Below, one piece after another: positions 54,269 to 63,362 of a stretch of DNA of 64,000 bases. The notes beneath the pieces were generated by a model. It was not told the origin of the DNA. It made no database searches and worked only from the letters and a program-made list of their open reading frames with translations. The DNA comes from Bacillus carboniphilus (GTDB lineage Bacteria; Bacillota; Bacilli; Bacillales; JC228), in contig NZ_BAAADJ010000022.1 in assembly GCF_039522365.1 (NCBI RefSeq), positions 62,001-126,000 on the forward strand, in the 5' to 3' direction. Numbering within the stretch: the first letter of the stretch is position 1; the number at the start of each line of letters is the position of its first letter. The position numbers were made by a program, and so were the translations under genes.

Positions 54269-54631
54269 ATGGCACAAACAATTTTAGTCGTTGATGACGC
54301 AGCATTTATGAGAATGATGATTAAAGACATTTTAACAAAAAATGGTTTTGAGGTTGTGGCTGAGGCACAAGATGGAGCCCAAGCTGTTGAAAAATATAAG
54401 GAACACCAACCAGACCTTGTAACAATGGATATTACAATGCCTGAAATGGATGGAATAACAGCGTTAAAAGAAATCAAACAATTAAATCCAGACGCAAAGG
54501 TTATTATGTGTTCAGCAATGGGGCAACAAGCCATGGTTATCGATGCCATTCAAGCTGGTGCAAAAGATTTTATTGTAAAGCCGTTTCAAGCGGACCGTGT
54601 AATTGAAGCCATTAAGAAGACTCTTGGTTAA
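54269..54631 (+). CDS. cheY: Chemotaxis response regulator CheY
   Basis: Single receiver domain of 120 residues, phosphorylated by CheA and acting on FliM/FliY. Acid pocket in ILVVDDAAF, phospho-acceptor Asp54 in DLVTMDITMPEMDG, threonine/serine switch in IMCSAMGQQ, and lysine in DFIVKPFQADRV. TAGGAGGATAATAG precedes the ATG. Its location inside the fla/che operon between fliY and fliO is normal for Bacillus. Confidence 0.98.
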   Translation: MAQTILVVDDAAFMRMMIKDILTKNGFEVVAEAQDGAQAVEKYKEHQPDLVTMDITMPEMDGITALKEIKQLNPDAKVIMCSAMGQQAMVIDAIQAGAKDFIVKPFQADRVIEAIKKTLG

Positions 54632-54658
54632 TTTATGTACTGAAAGGAAGGGGCACTC

Positions 54659-55309
54659 ATGAAGGGAACAAAAGGATTTATTCTGTTTTTGATTTTCATA
54701 CTAGTTCAAAGCGTCCTTCCTTTCCTATCTACTTCTTCAGTTTACGCAGAATCTGTTTATGCTAATTTCTGTTTAGAAAACCCACATGCTGATGAATGTG
54801 AGTCGGGATCTCAATCCACTGATACGGAAGAAGGTGTTCCTTCGAATGTAGGGATAACCATTTTTGATGTTATTAAAATGATATTTTCTACCGTATTAGT
54901 TATTGGATTATTACTCTTTGTATTGAAATGGGTACAAAAGAAAGGAAGAACGTTTTCCAACCAAGGGATGATTGAAAGCTTAGGTGGAACATCGCTAGGC
55001 AATCAAAAAAGTATTCAGTTAGTAAAAGTGGGAAAACGCATCTTCGTTGTAGGTGTAGGAGAAACGATTTCCTTGATAAAAGAAATAGAGGACGAAGATG
55101 AAGTACAGGGATTGATGAGCCAACAACCATCCGGGGGAACAGAACTTCCTATCAAATCCATTAGTAATTGGGTCGGGGGTAAAAAGAATCCGAATCAAGG
55201 CTCTGATTTTTTCCAAACATTAAAAGGTGAATTAGCGAAAGTAAAAACAGATAGACAAAAAGCCATTAGTGATTGGAAAGAAAAGAAAGGATCAAATCAG
55301 CATGAATGA
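54659..55309 (+). CDS. fliO: Flagellar biosynthesis protein FliO (FliZ)
   Basis: Accessory membrane protein that helps assemble the FliPQR export gate. 216 residues. An N-terminal signal-like hydrophobic segment (about residues 5-27) ends in SSVYAES. A short Cys-containing external stretch (NFCLENPHADECES) and a transmembrane helix (about 68-90) follow. The cytoplasmic part has GGTSLGNQKSIQLVKVGKRIFVVGVGE, the FliO core, and a basic tail. AAAGGAAGGGGC precedes the ATG. Overlaps fliP by eight bases. Confidence 0.93.
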   Translation: MKGTKGFILFLIFILVQSVLPFLSTSSVYAESVYANFCLENPHADECESGSQSTDTEEGVPSNVGITIFDVIKMIFSTVLVIGLLLFVLKWVQKKGRTFSNQGMIESLGGTSLGNQKSIQLVKVGKRIFVVGVGETISLIKEIEDEDEVQGLMSQQPSGGTELPIKSISNWVGGKKNPNQGSDFFQTLKGELAKVKTDRQKAISDWKEKKGSNQHE

Positions 55310-55967
55310 GTTTGTAGAATTTTTTAATACAAGTGATCCTAGCAACGTCTCTACTTCTATTAAATTATTACTCTTATTAACCGTTCTATCATTAGCTCCG
55401 AGCATTCTGATCCTTATGACAAGCTTTACCCGTATTGTCATTGTTCTGGCTTTTGTACGAACAGGACTTGCCACTCAACAAATGCCACCTACGCAGGTGT
55501 TGATTGGATTAGCATTATTTTTAACATTTTTTGTAATGGCTCCTACATTTCAGGAAGTCAATGATGAGGCACTGACACCTCTGTTCAATGAAGAGATTGG
55601 TTTAGAAGAAGCCTATGAAAAAGCGACTATACCGATTAAAGAATTTATGAGTGCACACACAAGACAGAAGGATTTAGCTTTGTTTATGGATTACGGCAAG
55701 TATCCTGCACCAGAAACGATCGAAGATATCCCTTTGACAGCATTGGTACCAGCTTTTGCAATTAGTGAGTTAAAAACAGCGTTTCAAATTGGATTTATGA
55801 TTTTTATTCCTTTTTTAGTAATCGATATGATTGTAGCTAGTGTACTGATGTCTATGGGGATGATGATGTTACCGCCTGTAATGATTTCATTGCCGTTTAA
55901 AATTTTATTATTTGTACTCGTGGATGGATGGTACTTAGTTGTTCAGTCCCTCCTTCAGAGCTTTTAA
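55302..55967 (+). CDS. fliP: Flagellar export gate protein FliP
   Basis: Core of the export gate (five copies per complex). 221 residues from ATG 55302 (MNEFVEFF), with AAGAAAGG upstream; an earlier codon in fliO is rejected. Four transmembrane helices are visible: LLLLLTVLSLAPSILILMTSF, VLIGLALFLTFFVMAP, FQIGFMIFIPFLVIDMIVASVLMSMGMMMLPP and the last PFKILLFVLVDGWYLVVQSL. Bacillus FliP lacks the long signal peptide of the enteric protein, as here. Confidence 0.97.
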   Translation: MNEFVEFFNTSDPSNVSTSIKLLLLLTVLSLAPSILILMTSFTRIVIVLAFVRTGLATQQMPPTQVLIGLALFLTFFVMAPTFQEVNDEALTPLFNEEIGLEEAYEKATIPIKEFMSAHTRQKDLALFMDYGKYPAPETIEDIPLTALVPAFAISELKTAFQIGFMIFIPFLVIDMIVASVLMSMGMMMLPPVMISLPFKILLFVLVDGWYLVVQSLLQSF

Positions 55968-55981
55968 AGAGGGTGAAGTAA

Positions 55982-56251
55982 ATGACACCAGAACAAGTCA
56001 TCTATATTGCAGAACGGGGCGTTTGGACAGTGCTCTTAGTTTCTGGACCTCTACTTGTATTAGCACTAGTGGTCGGCTTAATTGTCAGTATATTTCAAGC
56101 AACTACACAAATCCAAGAACAAACATTAGCTTTTATCCCAAAAATTGTGGCTGTTTTACTCGGAATCGTCTTTTTTGGTCCATGGATGTTAGGGCAGATG
56201 CTTTCATACGCATCAGAGATTTGGTCCAACCTTCTAACGTTTGTAGGATAG
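55982..56251 (+). CDS. fliQ: Flagellar export gate protein FliQ
   Basis: Small export gate subunit of 89 residues with two transmembrane helices (about residues 17-40 and 50-75). It carries the conserved core GLIVSIFQATTQIQEQTLAFIPKI that plugs the gate channel. AAAGAGGGTGAAGTAA precedes the ATG, and fliR starts four bases after the stop. Order fliP-fliQ-fliR-flhB-flhA is universal in these operons. Confidence 0.97.
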   Translation: MTPEQVIYIAERGVWTVLLVSGPLLVLALVVGLIVSIFQATTQIQEQTLAFIPKIVAVLLGIVFFGPWMLGQMLSYASEIWSNLLTFVG

Positions 56252-56255
56252 TAGA

Positions 56256-57029
56256 ATGTTAGAACTTTTACCGGGGATTCCAGCATTCTTACTTATTTTT
56301 ATCAGAGTAACAAGCTTTTTCTTAGTTGTTCCTCTTTATTCTTATCGGACGATTCCAACCATTCATAAAGTCGGTTTTTCAGGATTTTTAACGCTCATTA
56401 TGTATTTTAGTGTGGACAAGCAGTTACCGGTTATTGAGGAGCATTTCTTTTTACTGCTTATAAAGGAATTGATGTTTGGTCTTTTGTTGGGGTTGGTTGC
56501 TTATATCATTCTTGCAGCGATCCAAATTGCAGGGGGCTTCATAGATTTTCAGATGGGTTTTGCGATTGCTAACGTTATGGACCCTCAAACCGGAGCACAA
56601 AGCCCACTAATGGGCCAGTATTTTTACACGATTACTTTATTGTTTTTGTTAGCGGTCGATGGACATCACCTACTCCTCGACGCAATCTTTTACAGCTATG
56701 AGTTTGTACCGTTAGCACAAGAAACACTCCCATTAGGGAAGAGTGAATTGGCGTTATTTATCACAAAATCATTTGCCCTTATGTTTCTAATTGCTTTTCA
56801 AATGTCATTGCCTGTAGTGGCCTGTTTATTCCTGGTGGATGTCGCTCTTGGTATAACGGCACGGACGGTTCCCCAGCTAAACGTATTTGTTGTGGGACTA
56901 CCTCTAAAGATAGGTGTCAGCTTTATTTTTATTATCCTGACTTTTGGAGGGTTAATGCTTGTGGTCAGCTCTTTGTTTGAGCAAATGTTCCGCACGATGA
57001 GGGGACTTATGGAGCTACTTATGATTTAG
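56256..57029 (+). CDS. fliR: Flagellar export gate protein FliR
   Basis: Multi-pass export gate protein that completes the FliPQR helical assembly. 257 residues with about six hydrophobic segments and the conserved GGFIDFQMGFAIANVMDPQTGAQSPLMGQ region in the middle. The C-terminal end FEQMFRTMRGLMELLMI is near the FlhB contact. The start ATG 56256 is four bases after fliQ. flhB follows 13 bases later. Confidence 0.97.
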   Translation: MLELLPGIPAFLLIFIRVTSFFLVVPLYSYRTIPTIHKVGFSGFLTLIMYFSVDKQLPVIEEHFFLLLIKELMFGLLLGLVAYIILAAIQIAGGFIDFQMGFAIANVMDPQTGAQSPLMGQYFYTITLLFLLAVDGHHLLLDAIFYSYEFVPLAQETLPLGKSELALFITKSFALMFLIAFQMSLPVVACLFLVDVALGITARTVPQLNVFVVGLPLKIGVSFIFIILTFGGLMLVVSSLFEQMFRTMRGLMELLMI

Positions 57030-57042
57030 AAGGTGGAAATCT

Positions 57043-58143
57043 ATGGCGTACTTGAAATTAGACCTGCAATATTTTGCTGGAGAAAAGACAGAAAAAGCCA
57101 CACCGAAGAAAAGACAAGATTCCCGAAAAAAGGGACAAGTCGCGAAAAGTCAAGATGTAGGTTCATCCTTCATTATGTTAGCCGTCTTTTTCGCCATGCT
57201 TATGCTAGGTTCCTATTTTTTAGATCTTGCTATGGATTTATATAAGCAGTCATTTACAGATTTTATTCTAATTGAATTAACGCCATCTAATTTGGAACGA
57301 GTGGTTCTAGATGCTTTGTTTTTAATGGCTCAATTCTTGGCACCCATTATGATTGCGGCCATTGTTGCAGCAGTTGTAGCCAATTATATGCAAGTAGGTT
57401 TCTTATTCTCTACCGAAACCATTAAGTTTAAATTAGAAAAATTAGACCCCATTAAAGGGGCAAAACGAATATTTTCCGTAAGAGCCATTGTTGAATTACT
57501 GAAGTCAGTTTTGAAAATTTCTTTTATTGGTGTTGTTACATTCGCTGTATTGTGGCTTCATATTGACGATATTATGATGCTGGCACAATATTCTGTGGGC
57601 GATTCATTAGTTGTTGTTGGGAATTTAACGGTTCAGATGGGATTGTTTGCATCTGTTACACTAGTGGCCTTATCCGTCTTAGATTATCTTTATCAAAAGT
57701 ATGATTTTGAAAAAAATATCCGAATGTCTAAACAAGATATAAAGGATGAATACAAAAATACAGAGGGGGACCCCCTCATTAAGTCAAAGATTAAGCAAAG
57801 GCAAAGAGAAATGGCTATGCGGAGAATGATGCAAGAAGTACCATCCGCAGATGTGGTTATAACAAACCCAACCCATTATGCCATTGCATTGAAGTACGAT
57901 GAAAAAAAGCTAGATGCTCCATTTGTGGTCGCAAAAGGAGTGGACTTCATCGCTCAAAAGATTAAATATATCGCCAAAGAAAATGATGTAATGATGGTTG
58001 AAAATAGACCATTAGCAAGAGCCATGTATGATCAAGTTGAGATTGGTCAAGCAATCCCTGAGGAATTCTTCCAGGCTGTGGCCGAAATATTGGCGATTGT
58101 GTATCAAACAAAAAATAGTACACCAGCATCGAGTAAAATTTGA
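57043..58143 (+). CDS. flhB: Flagellar export switch protein FlhB
   Basis: Membrane protein that changes export specificity from hook to filament subunits after self-cleavage. 366 residues. N-terminal GEKTEKATPKKRQDSRKKGQVAKSQD, four transmembrane helices (about residues 33-210), then a charged linker and the cytoplasmic domain with the autocleavage site NPTH (residues 275-278). LDAPFVVAKG and IPEEFFQAVAEILAIVY follow. AGAAGGTGGAA precedes the ATG. The stand-alone YlqH at 30174 copies this last domain without NPTH. Confidence 0.98.
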   Translation: MAYLKLDLQYFAGEKTEKATPKKRQDSRKKGQVAKSQDVGSSFIMLAVFFAMLMLGSYFLDLAMDLYKQSFTDFILIELTPSNLERVVLDALFLMAQFLAPIMIAAIVAAVVANYMQVGFLFSTETIKFKLEKLDPIKGAKRIFSVRAIVELLKSVLKISFIGVVTFAVLWLHIDDIMMLAQYSVGDSLVVVGNLTVQMGLFASVTLVALSVLDYLYQKYDFEKNIRMSKQDIKDEYKNTEGDPLIKSKIKQRQREMAMRRMMQEVPSADVVITNPTHYAIALKYDEKKLDAPFVVAKGVDFIAQKIKYIAKENDVMMVENRPLARAMYDQVEIGQAIPEEFFQAVAEILAIVYQTKNSTPASSKI

Positions 58144-58186
58144 TGAACCTTCTGTAGAGATACGTTTTATGTGAGGAGATTTTGTA

Positions 58187-60226
58187 ATGCGAGCTAAAGA
58201 TTTAATAGTCCTTATAAGTGTCATTCTCATAGTTGCTATGCTAATCATCCCATTACCAGGATGGTTATTAAGCTTTTTAATCATAACGAATATTACGCTT
58301 GCATTGCTTGTTCTTTTAACAGCTATGAACAATAAAGAACCATTAGAGTTTTCTATCTTCCCATCACTGTTATTACTTCTTACTTTATATAGACTAGGCT
58401 TAAACGTATCGACTACTCGTAGTATTTTGGCCAATGGAGATGCTGGTCAAGTCGTCGACACTTTCGGATCCTTCGTTGTTGGCGGCAACGTGTTGGTAGG
58501 GTTAGTTGTATTCTTAATCCTTATTGTGATTCAGTTTGTAGTCATCACCAAAGGTTCTGAACGTGTGTCCGAGGTTGCGGCAAGATTTACCTTGGATGCC
58601 ATGCCCGGAAAGCAAATGAGTATTGATGCCGATTTAAATGCAGGGATCATTTCCGAAAAAGATGCGAGAGAGCGAAGAGAAAAAATATCAAATGAAGCAG
58701 ACTTTTATGGAGCCATGGATGGTGCGAGTAAGTTCGTAAAAGGGGACGCCATTGCTGGGATTGTCATCGTCTTAATCAACTTGATTTTTGGAATGATTAT
58801 TGGAGTTGCCCAAATGGGGCTTCCGTTTGCAGAGGCCGCATCCAAGTTTTCCCTCCTTACTGTAGGGGATGGGATTGTCAGTCAAATACCGGCACTCTTA
58901 ATTTCAACTGCAACAGGTATTGTGGTAACGAGAGCTACGTCTGACGGAAATTTAGGAAGTGACATTACAGCCCAGTTAATTAGACATCCGGCGATGCTCT
59001 ATGTGGCAGGTGCTACGATCATCCTTCTTGGGCTATTCACTCCTATTTCAGATGTGTTCACGATTCCAATCGGTGCCCTATTGCTAATCGGTGGTTATTT
59101 TACTGGAAGAGCACCAAAGATTGATAAAGAAGACTTAATTGAACTGGAAGAGGAAGCAGAGACAGATGAGATGAAGCGACCTGAGAACGTCGTGAGTCTT
59201 CTAAGTGTTGACCCGATCGAATTTGAATTTGGATATGGGTTAATACCGCTGGCGGATGCACAGCAAGGCGGAGATTTACTCGATCGGATTGTCATGATTC
59301 GAAGGCAGTTAGCGATTGAATTAGGTTTAGTCATTCCGGTAGTTAGAATACGAGACAATATTCAACTACAACCAAATGAATACATTCTAAAAATTAAAGG
59401 AAATGAAATGGCAAGGGGCGAGGTTTTGGTTGACCATTACTTAGCCATGAGCCCTTCAGATGAAGAAGATTTCATCGATGGAATTGATACCGTGGAGCCA
59501 TCGTTTGGTCTACCGGCAAAATGGATTAGTGAAGAGGTAAAGGATCAAGCAGAGCTTATGGGCTACACCGTGGTAGATCCACCTTCAGTGGTTTCCACTC
59601 ATATTACGGAAACCTTAAAGGCACATGCCAACGAGCTATTAGGTAGACAAGAAACGAAGCAGCTCGTGGATCATCTACAAGAAAGCTATCCAATCCTAGT
59701 GGAAGAAGTAACACCAAACCCATTGGCCATCGGTGAAATACAGAAGGTCTTAGCTAAGCTTCTAAAAGAAGGGATTTCCATTCGAAATCTTCCTATAATA
59801 TTTGAAACCTTAGCAGACTATGGAAAGCTTTCATCCGATACAGACCTTCTTACCGAATACGTAAGGCAGGCACTTGCTCGTCAAATTACGGGCCAGTTTG
59901 TTTCTGGAGAAGTGTTAAAAGTCATTACATTATCTGGTCAAGTTGAAAAAATATTTGCGGATTCAATCCAACAGACTGAGCATGGTAATTATTTAACGAT
60001 GGACCCGTCTACATCTCAACAAATATTAGAAAAAATGGCAAAAGAAATTGAGAAGTTATCGTTAACGGAACAAACACCAATGGTCCTTTGTTCACCAGCA
60101 GTTCGGATGTACGTCCGTCAATTGACAGAACGGTATTTCCCGGCAGTTCCCATTCTGTCTTACAATGAGCTAGAAACGAATATCGAGATTCAGAGTGTAG
60201 GGGTGGTGAAGTTAGATGAAATTTAA
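58187..60226 (+). CDS. flhA: Flagellar export protein FlhA
   Basis: Ring-forming export gate protein that docks chaperone-substrate complexes. 679 residues. The N-terminal half has eight hydrophobic segments with the FHIPEP signature LGLNVSTTRSIL and GSERVSEVAARFTLDAMPGKQMSIDADLNAG. The cytoplasmic domain starts at about residue 340, with IEFEFGYGLIPLAD and ITGQFVSG. GTGAGGAGATTTTG precedes the ATG. It overlaps flhF by 11 bases. Confidence 0.98.
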   Translation: MRAKDLIVLISVILIVAMLIIPLPGWLLSFLIITNITLALLVLLTAMNNKEPLEFSIFPSLLLLLTLYRLGLNVSTTRSILANGDAGQVVDTFGSFVVGGNVLVGLVVFLILIVIQFVVITKGSERVSEVAARFTLDAMPGKQMSIDADLNAGIISEKDARERREKISNEADFYGAMDGASKFVKGDAIAGIVIVLINLIFGMIIGVAQMGLPFAEAASKFSLLTVGDGIVSQIPALLISTATGIVVTRATSDGNLGSDITAQLIRHPAMLYVAGATIILLGLFTPISDVFTIPIGALLLIGGYFTGRAPKIDKEDLIELEEEAETDEMKRPENVVSLLSVDPIEFEFGYGLIPLADAQQGGDLLDRIVMIRRQLAIELGLVIPVVRIRDNIQLQPNEYILKIKGNEMARGEVLVDHYLAMSPSDEEDFIDGIDTVEPSFGLPAKWISEEVKDQAELMGYTVVDPPSVVSTHITETLKAHANELLGRQETKQLVDHLQESYPILVEEVTPNPLAIGEIQKVLAKLLKEGISIRNLPIIFETLADYGKLSSDTDLLTEYVRQALARQITGQFVSGEVLKVITLSGQVEKIFADSIQQTEHGNYLTMDPSTSQQILEKMAKEIEKLSLTEQTPMVLCSPAVRMYVRQLTERYFPAVPILSYNELETNIEIQSVGVVKLDEI

Positions 60227-61391
60227 AAAGTATGTGGCTCCTAATATGCCTGAAGCTATGAAAAAAGTAAGGGCAGAGCTTGGACAAAATGCTGTTATCA
60301 TTAACTCCAAAACGATTTACAATGGCGGCATCTTTGGGCTATTTAAAAGAAAAAACATTGAAGTCATAGCGGCGGTTGATCCGGAGGCAGCTTCAGGATC
60401 AAAAACAACCGGTGCTCAAAAGAGAAAATTGAGCGTTACACCGGAAAGCACCATCATTAAGGAAGAGAAGCCTAGCTACGAGAAGAATGGGCAAGATATG
60501 ACATTGCTTTTAAAAGAAATTCAAAAGTTACAAGCCGACTTACAGCGCAATACGGCAAAGACAGATACAACAATGGTTCCTAATGACTTAAAGCCAATTA
60601 TGAATCGTCTGGAATCGCAAGGAGTGGCTTCACACCTCTTATTCAAATGGGGAGAAGCCCTTACAACAGCTTATTTCGATGCAAACAAACCAGAAGAAAA
60701 AGAAAAAATTATAGAGCTATTTGATCAAGTGGTTTTGTCTGAAAAACAAGATCGACTAGAAAGCACAGACCTTTTAGAAAAAAAATTTGTTGCACTAGTA
60801 GGACCAACTGGTGTTGGCAAAACTACAACTCTTGCAAAGTTAGCAGCCCAAACGATTCTTAAAAAGAAGAAAAAGGTGGCATTCATTACAACGGATACGT
60901 ACCGGATTGCAGCGATTGAGCAGTTGAAAACGTATGCCAGTATCGTTGGAGCCCCAGTGGAAGTATGCTATAACATTGAAGACTTTAAGAGAGCGAAAGA
61001 AAGATTTCATCAATATGATACAATTTTTATAGATACGGCAGGAAGGAATTTCCGTAATCCTCAGTATGTGGAAGATTTAAAAGATGTTATAGATTTTAAG
61101 GAAGATGTGCAAACCTTTTTAACCTTGTCTTTAACAGCGAAAGAATCTGATATGAGGCAAATCATTGATCAGTTTTCTCTGCTTCATATTGACCGGTTTA
61201 TTTTTACTAAAATGGATGAGACAAGCTCGTATGGAACCATTCTAAATTTAGTGTGGGACACTGATATTGGTGTAGGCTACCTTACAAATGGTCAAAATGT
61301 TCCGGATGACCTAACAGAGGCAAGTAAAAATAGCATTCTATCATACTTAGTTGGAGATGGGGATCAAAATGGACCAAGCAGCAATTCTTAG
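60216..61391 (+). CDS. flhF: Flagellar GTPase FlhF, SRP-family
   Basis: Third SRP-type GTPase in this window; controls where and how many flagella form and is stimulated by FlhG. 391 residues. The N-terminal basic domain (MKFKKYVAPNMPEAMKKVRAELG) and a variable linker are followed by the NG domain, with [13 protein letters not shown] (about residue 196), FITTDTYRIAAIEQL, DTAGR and FTKMDETSSYG. AGTGTAGGGGTGG inside flhA acts as ribosome binding site. The flhF-flhG overlap of 23 bases points to coupled translation. Confidence 0.97.
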   Translation: MKFKKYVAPNMPEAMKKVRAELGQNAVIINSKTIYNGGIFGLFKRKNIEVIAAVDPEAASGSKTTGAQKRKLSVTPESTIIKEEKPSYEKNGQDMTLLLKEIQKLQADLQRNTAKTDTTMVPNDLKPIMNRLESQGVASHLLFKWGEALTTAYFDANKPEEKEKIIELFDQVVLSEKQDRLESTDLLEKKFVALVGPTGVGKTTTLAKLAAQTILKKKKKVAFITTDTYRIAAIEQLKTYASIVGAPVEVCYNIEDFKRAKERFHQYDTIFIDTAGRNFRNPQYVEDLKDVIDFKEDVQTFLTLSLTAKESDMRQIIDQFSLLHIDRFIFTKMDETSSYGTILNLVWDTDIGVGYLTNGQNVPDDLTEASKNSILSYLVGDGDQNGPSSNS

Positions 61392-62274
61392 AGAACGCTT
61401 TAAATCTCAACAGCCTAGTGATACCAACAGTCAAAAGAATATGGAAGCTAAGACAATTGCTGTAGTAAGTGGAAAAGGTGGAGTTGGAAAGTCCAATTTT
61501 TCTCTTAATTTTTCTATTACTCTATCCCAAAAAGGGAATCGGGTACTGCTGGTTGATATGGACTTAGGAATGGGGAATATTGATATTTTAATGGGAGATT
61601 CTCCAAGCCTATCTTTATATGATTTTCTTAATGACGAAGCAGAATTAAAGGACTTAATTTTTAAAGGGCCAGAAAATTTGTCGTATATGGCAGCGGGTAC
61701 AGCCTTTCAGTCCTTTAAAAGACTGGATGGGTTTAAACTACGACAATTTGTTACGGCTCTAGAAACACTTTCGACTCAATATGATTACATGATATTTGAT
61801 ATGGGAGCAGGTGCAACAGAAGAAAGTATTTCCTTACTATTTTCTGTTGATGATTGTATCGTGATTACGACTCCAGAACCAACTGCCATTACGGATGCCT
61901 ATTCGATGACGAAGCATTTAATTGTTCAAAAAGCACCGGTGAATCTGCATCTGATTTGCAATCGCACCAAAAGTAGTAAGGATGGAGTGAATACACTATC
62001 AAGACTACAATCAGCTATAACGAAATTTTTACAGTCTGAAGTCCGGTTGTTAGGAAGTATTCCGGATGATGATAATGTTCAAAGGGCTGTTATCTATCAA
62101 ACACCTTTCGTCCTCTATCGTCCGACTTCTACCAGTTCAATCGCACTAAAAGAAATTACAGAAACTTATGTAAATGGTAGTCCGAAATCCGCTAGCTTCA
62201 ATGAATCTACTAAACAACCAGGATTTTTAAAGAAGTTACGCCATTACTTTTTGGATAGGAAAGGTAGTGTTTAA
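61369..62274 (+). CDS. flhG: Flagellum number regulator FlhG (YlxH), MinD-like ATPase
   Basis: MinD/ParA-type ATPase that stimulates FlhF and helps C-ring assembly. 301 residues from ATG 61369 (MDQAAILRERF). This N-terminal DQAxxLR segment is the FlhF-activating motif, which supports this start over one six codons earlier. Deviant Walker A SGKGGVGKSN, LLVDMDLGMGNIDIL and FDMGAGATEESISL follow, with a C-terminal amphipathic helix LKKLRHYFLDRK for membrane binding. cheB begins three bases after the stop. Confidence 0.95.
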   Translation: MDQAAILRERFKSQQPSDTNSQKNMEAKTIAVVSGKGGVGKSNFSLNFSITLSQKGNRVLLVDMDLGMGNIDILMGDSPSLSLYDFLNDEAELKDLIFKGPENLSYMAAGTAFQSFKRLDGFKLRQFVTALETLSTQYDYMIFDMGAGATEESISLLFSVDDCIVITTPEPTAITDAYSMTKHLIVQKAPVNLHLICNRTKSSKDGVNTLSRLQSAITKFLQSEVRLLGSIPDDDNVQRAVIYQTPFVLYRPTSTSSIALKEITETYVNGSPKSASFNESTKQPGFLKKLRHYFLDRKGSV

Positions 62275-62277
62275 TAA

Positions 62278-63348
62278 ATGGTAAAGGTACTGATCGTGGA
62301 CGACTCTGCTTTCATGCGAAAGGTCATCTCAGATTTTTTAACTAGCCACCGCAGCATTGAGGTTGTTGGCACAGCTAGAAATGGGGAAGATGCCATAAAA
62401 AAGATCCCAGTCCTGCAGCCTGACGTCATTACACTTGACGTGGAGATGCCGGTAATGGATGGGTTAGAGGCTCTTGAATGGATTATGAATGAATCCCCAC
62501 TTCCCACTGTTATGCTTTCAAGTAGTACTACAGAGGGAGCTAAAAGTACCTTTCATGCATTGCAGCTTGGAGCAGTAGATTTTGTTGCAAAACCGTCTGG
62601 ACCAATTTCATTGGATTTACATAAAATTCAGGATGAATTGGTAGAGAAAGTATTACATGCTAGTCAAGTGAATATGAAAAAAATGACTCCCGTTCAAAAA
62701 AGAAAAACAACGCAAGCCGAACTAGTTGAAGAATCACAACACATTAAGACTAGCCAAGCACAAGAATGGAGTCCTTCACATAACAAAGTCATCATGATAG
62801 GTACCTCAACAGGTGGTCCAAAGGCACTTCAATCTGTACTATCTTGTATCCCAAGTGATATACAATCACCTATCATTGTCGTTCAGCACATGCCTCCGAA
62901 GTTTACTGAATCACTGGCCGTTAGACTCAACTCATTATGTGAGCTAGAGGTGAAAGAGGCTAAAAACGGTGACAAATTGGAAAATGGTGTTGTATACATC
63001 GCACCAGGTGGTTACCACCTAGAAATTAAGCGAAAAGGTCTTTCACTAATTCTCGAGACAAATGAAGAAGACCCTGTAAATGGGGTAAGGCCTGCTGTAG
63101 ACCGACTATTCCAATCTGCTTCAGAACTGACCGACTACTATAAAATTGCTGTGGTCATGACAGGAATGGGATCAGATGGAACAAAAGGGTTAAAAAAGCT
63201 AAAAGAATCCGGACAAACAAAAGTCATAGCAGAATCCGAAAACACTTGTATCGTATATGGAATGCCTAAATCAGCCATATCAGCAGGAGTAGTAGACATC
63301 GTAGCCAATGTGGAAGACATTCCTTCAACTATTCTTTCTTTACTATAA
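62278..63348 (+). CDS. cheB: Chemotaxis protein-glutamate methylesterase CheB
   Basis: Removes methyl groups from chemoreceptors for adaptation. 356 residues. The receiver domain has the phospho-acceptor Asp54 in VITLDVEMPVMDG and the lysine in DFVAKP. A linker (about residues 125-165) precedes the methylesterase domain with catalytic Ser177 in IGTSTGGPKALQ, histidine in VVQHMPPKF and aspartate in MTGMGSDGTKGLK. The ATG is four bases after flhG. cheA follows 14 bases later. Confidence 0.98.
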   Translation: MVKVLIVDDSAFMRKVISDFLTSHRSIEVVGTARNGEDAIKKIPVLQPDVITLDVEMPVMDGLEALEWIMNESPLPTVMLSSSTTEGAKSTFHALQLGAVDFVAKPSGPISLDLHKIQDELVEKVLHASQVNMKKMTPVQKRKTTQAELVEESQHIKTSQAQEWSPSHNKVIMIGTSTGGPKALQSVLSCIPSDIQSPIIVVQHMPPKFTESLAVRLNSLCELEVKEAKNGDKLENGVVYIAPGGYHLEIKRKGLSLILETNEEDPVNGVRPAVDRLFQSASELTDYYKIAVVMTGMGSDGTKGLKKLKESGQTKVIAESENTCIVYGMPKSAISAGVVDIVANVEDIPSTILSLL

Positions 63349-63362
63349 AAGGGGTGGAACAG

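Noticed and set aside
53935-54549. 204-residue minus-strand frame opposite fliY-cheY
   Set aside because: Spans two well supported genes on the other strand, Ser/Ile-rich shadow composition.
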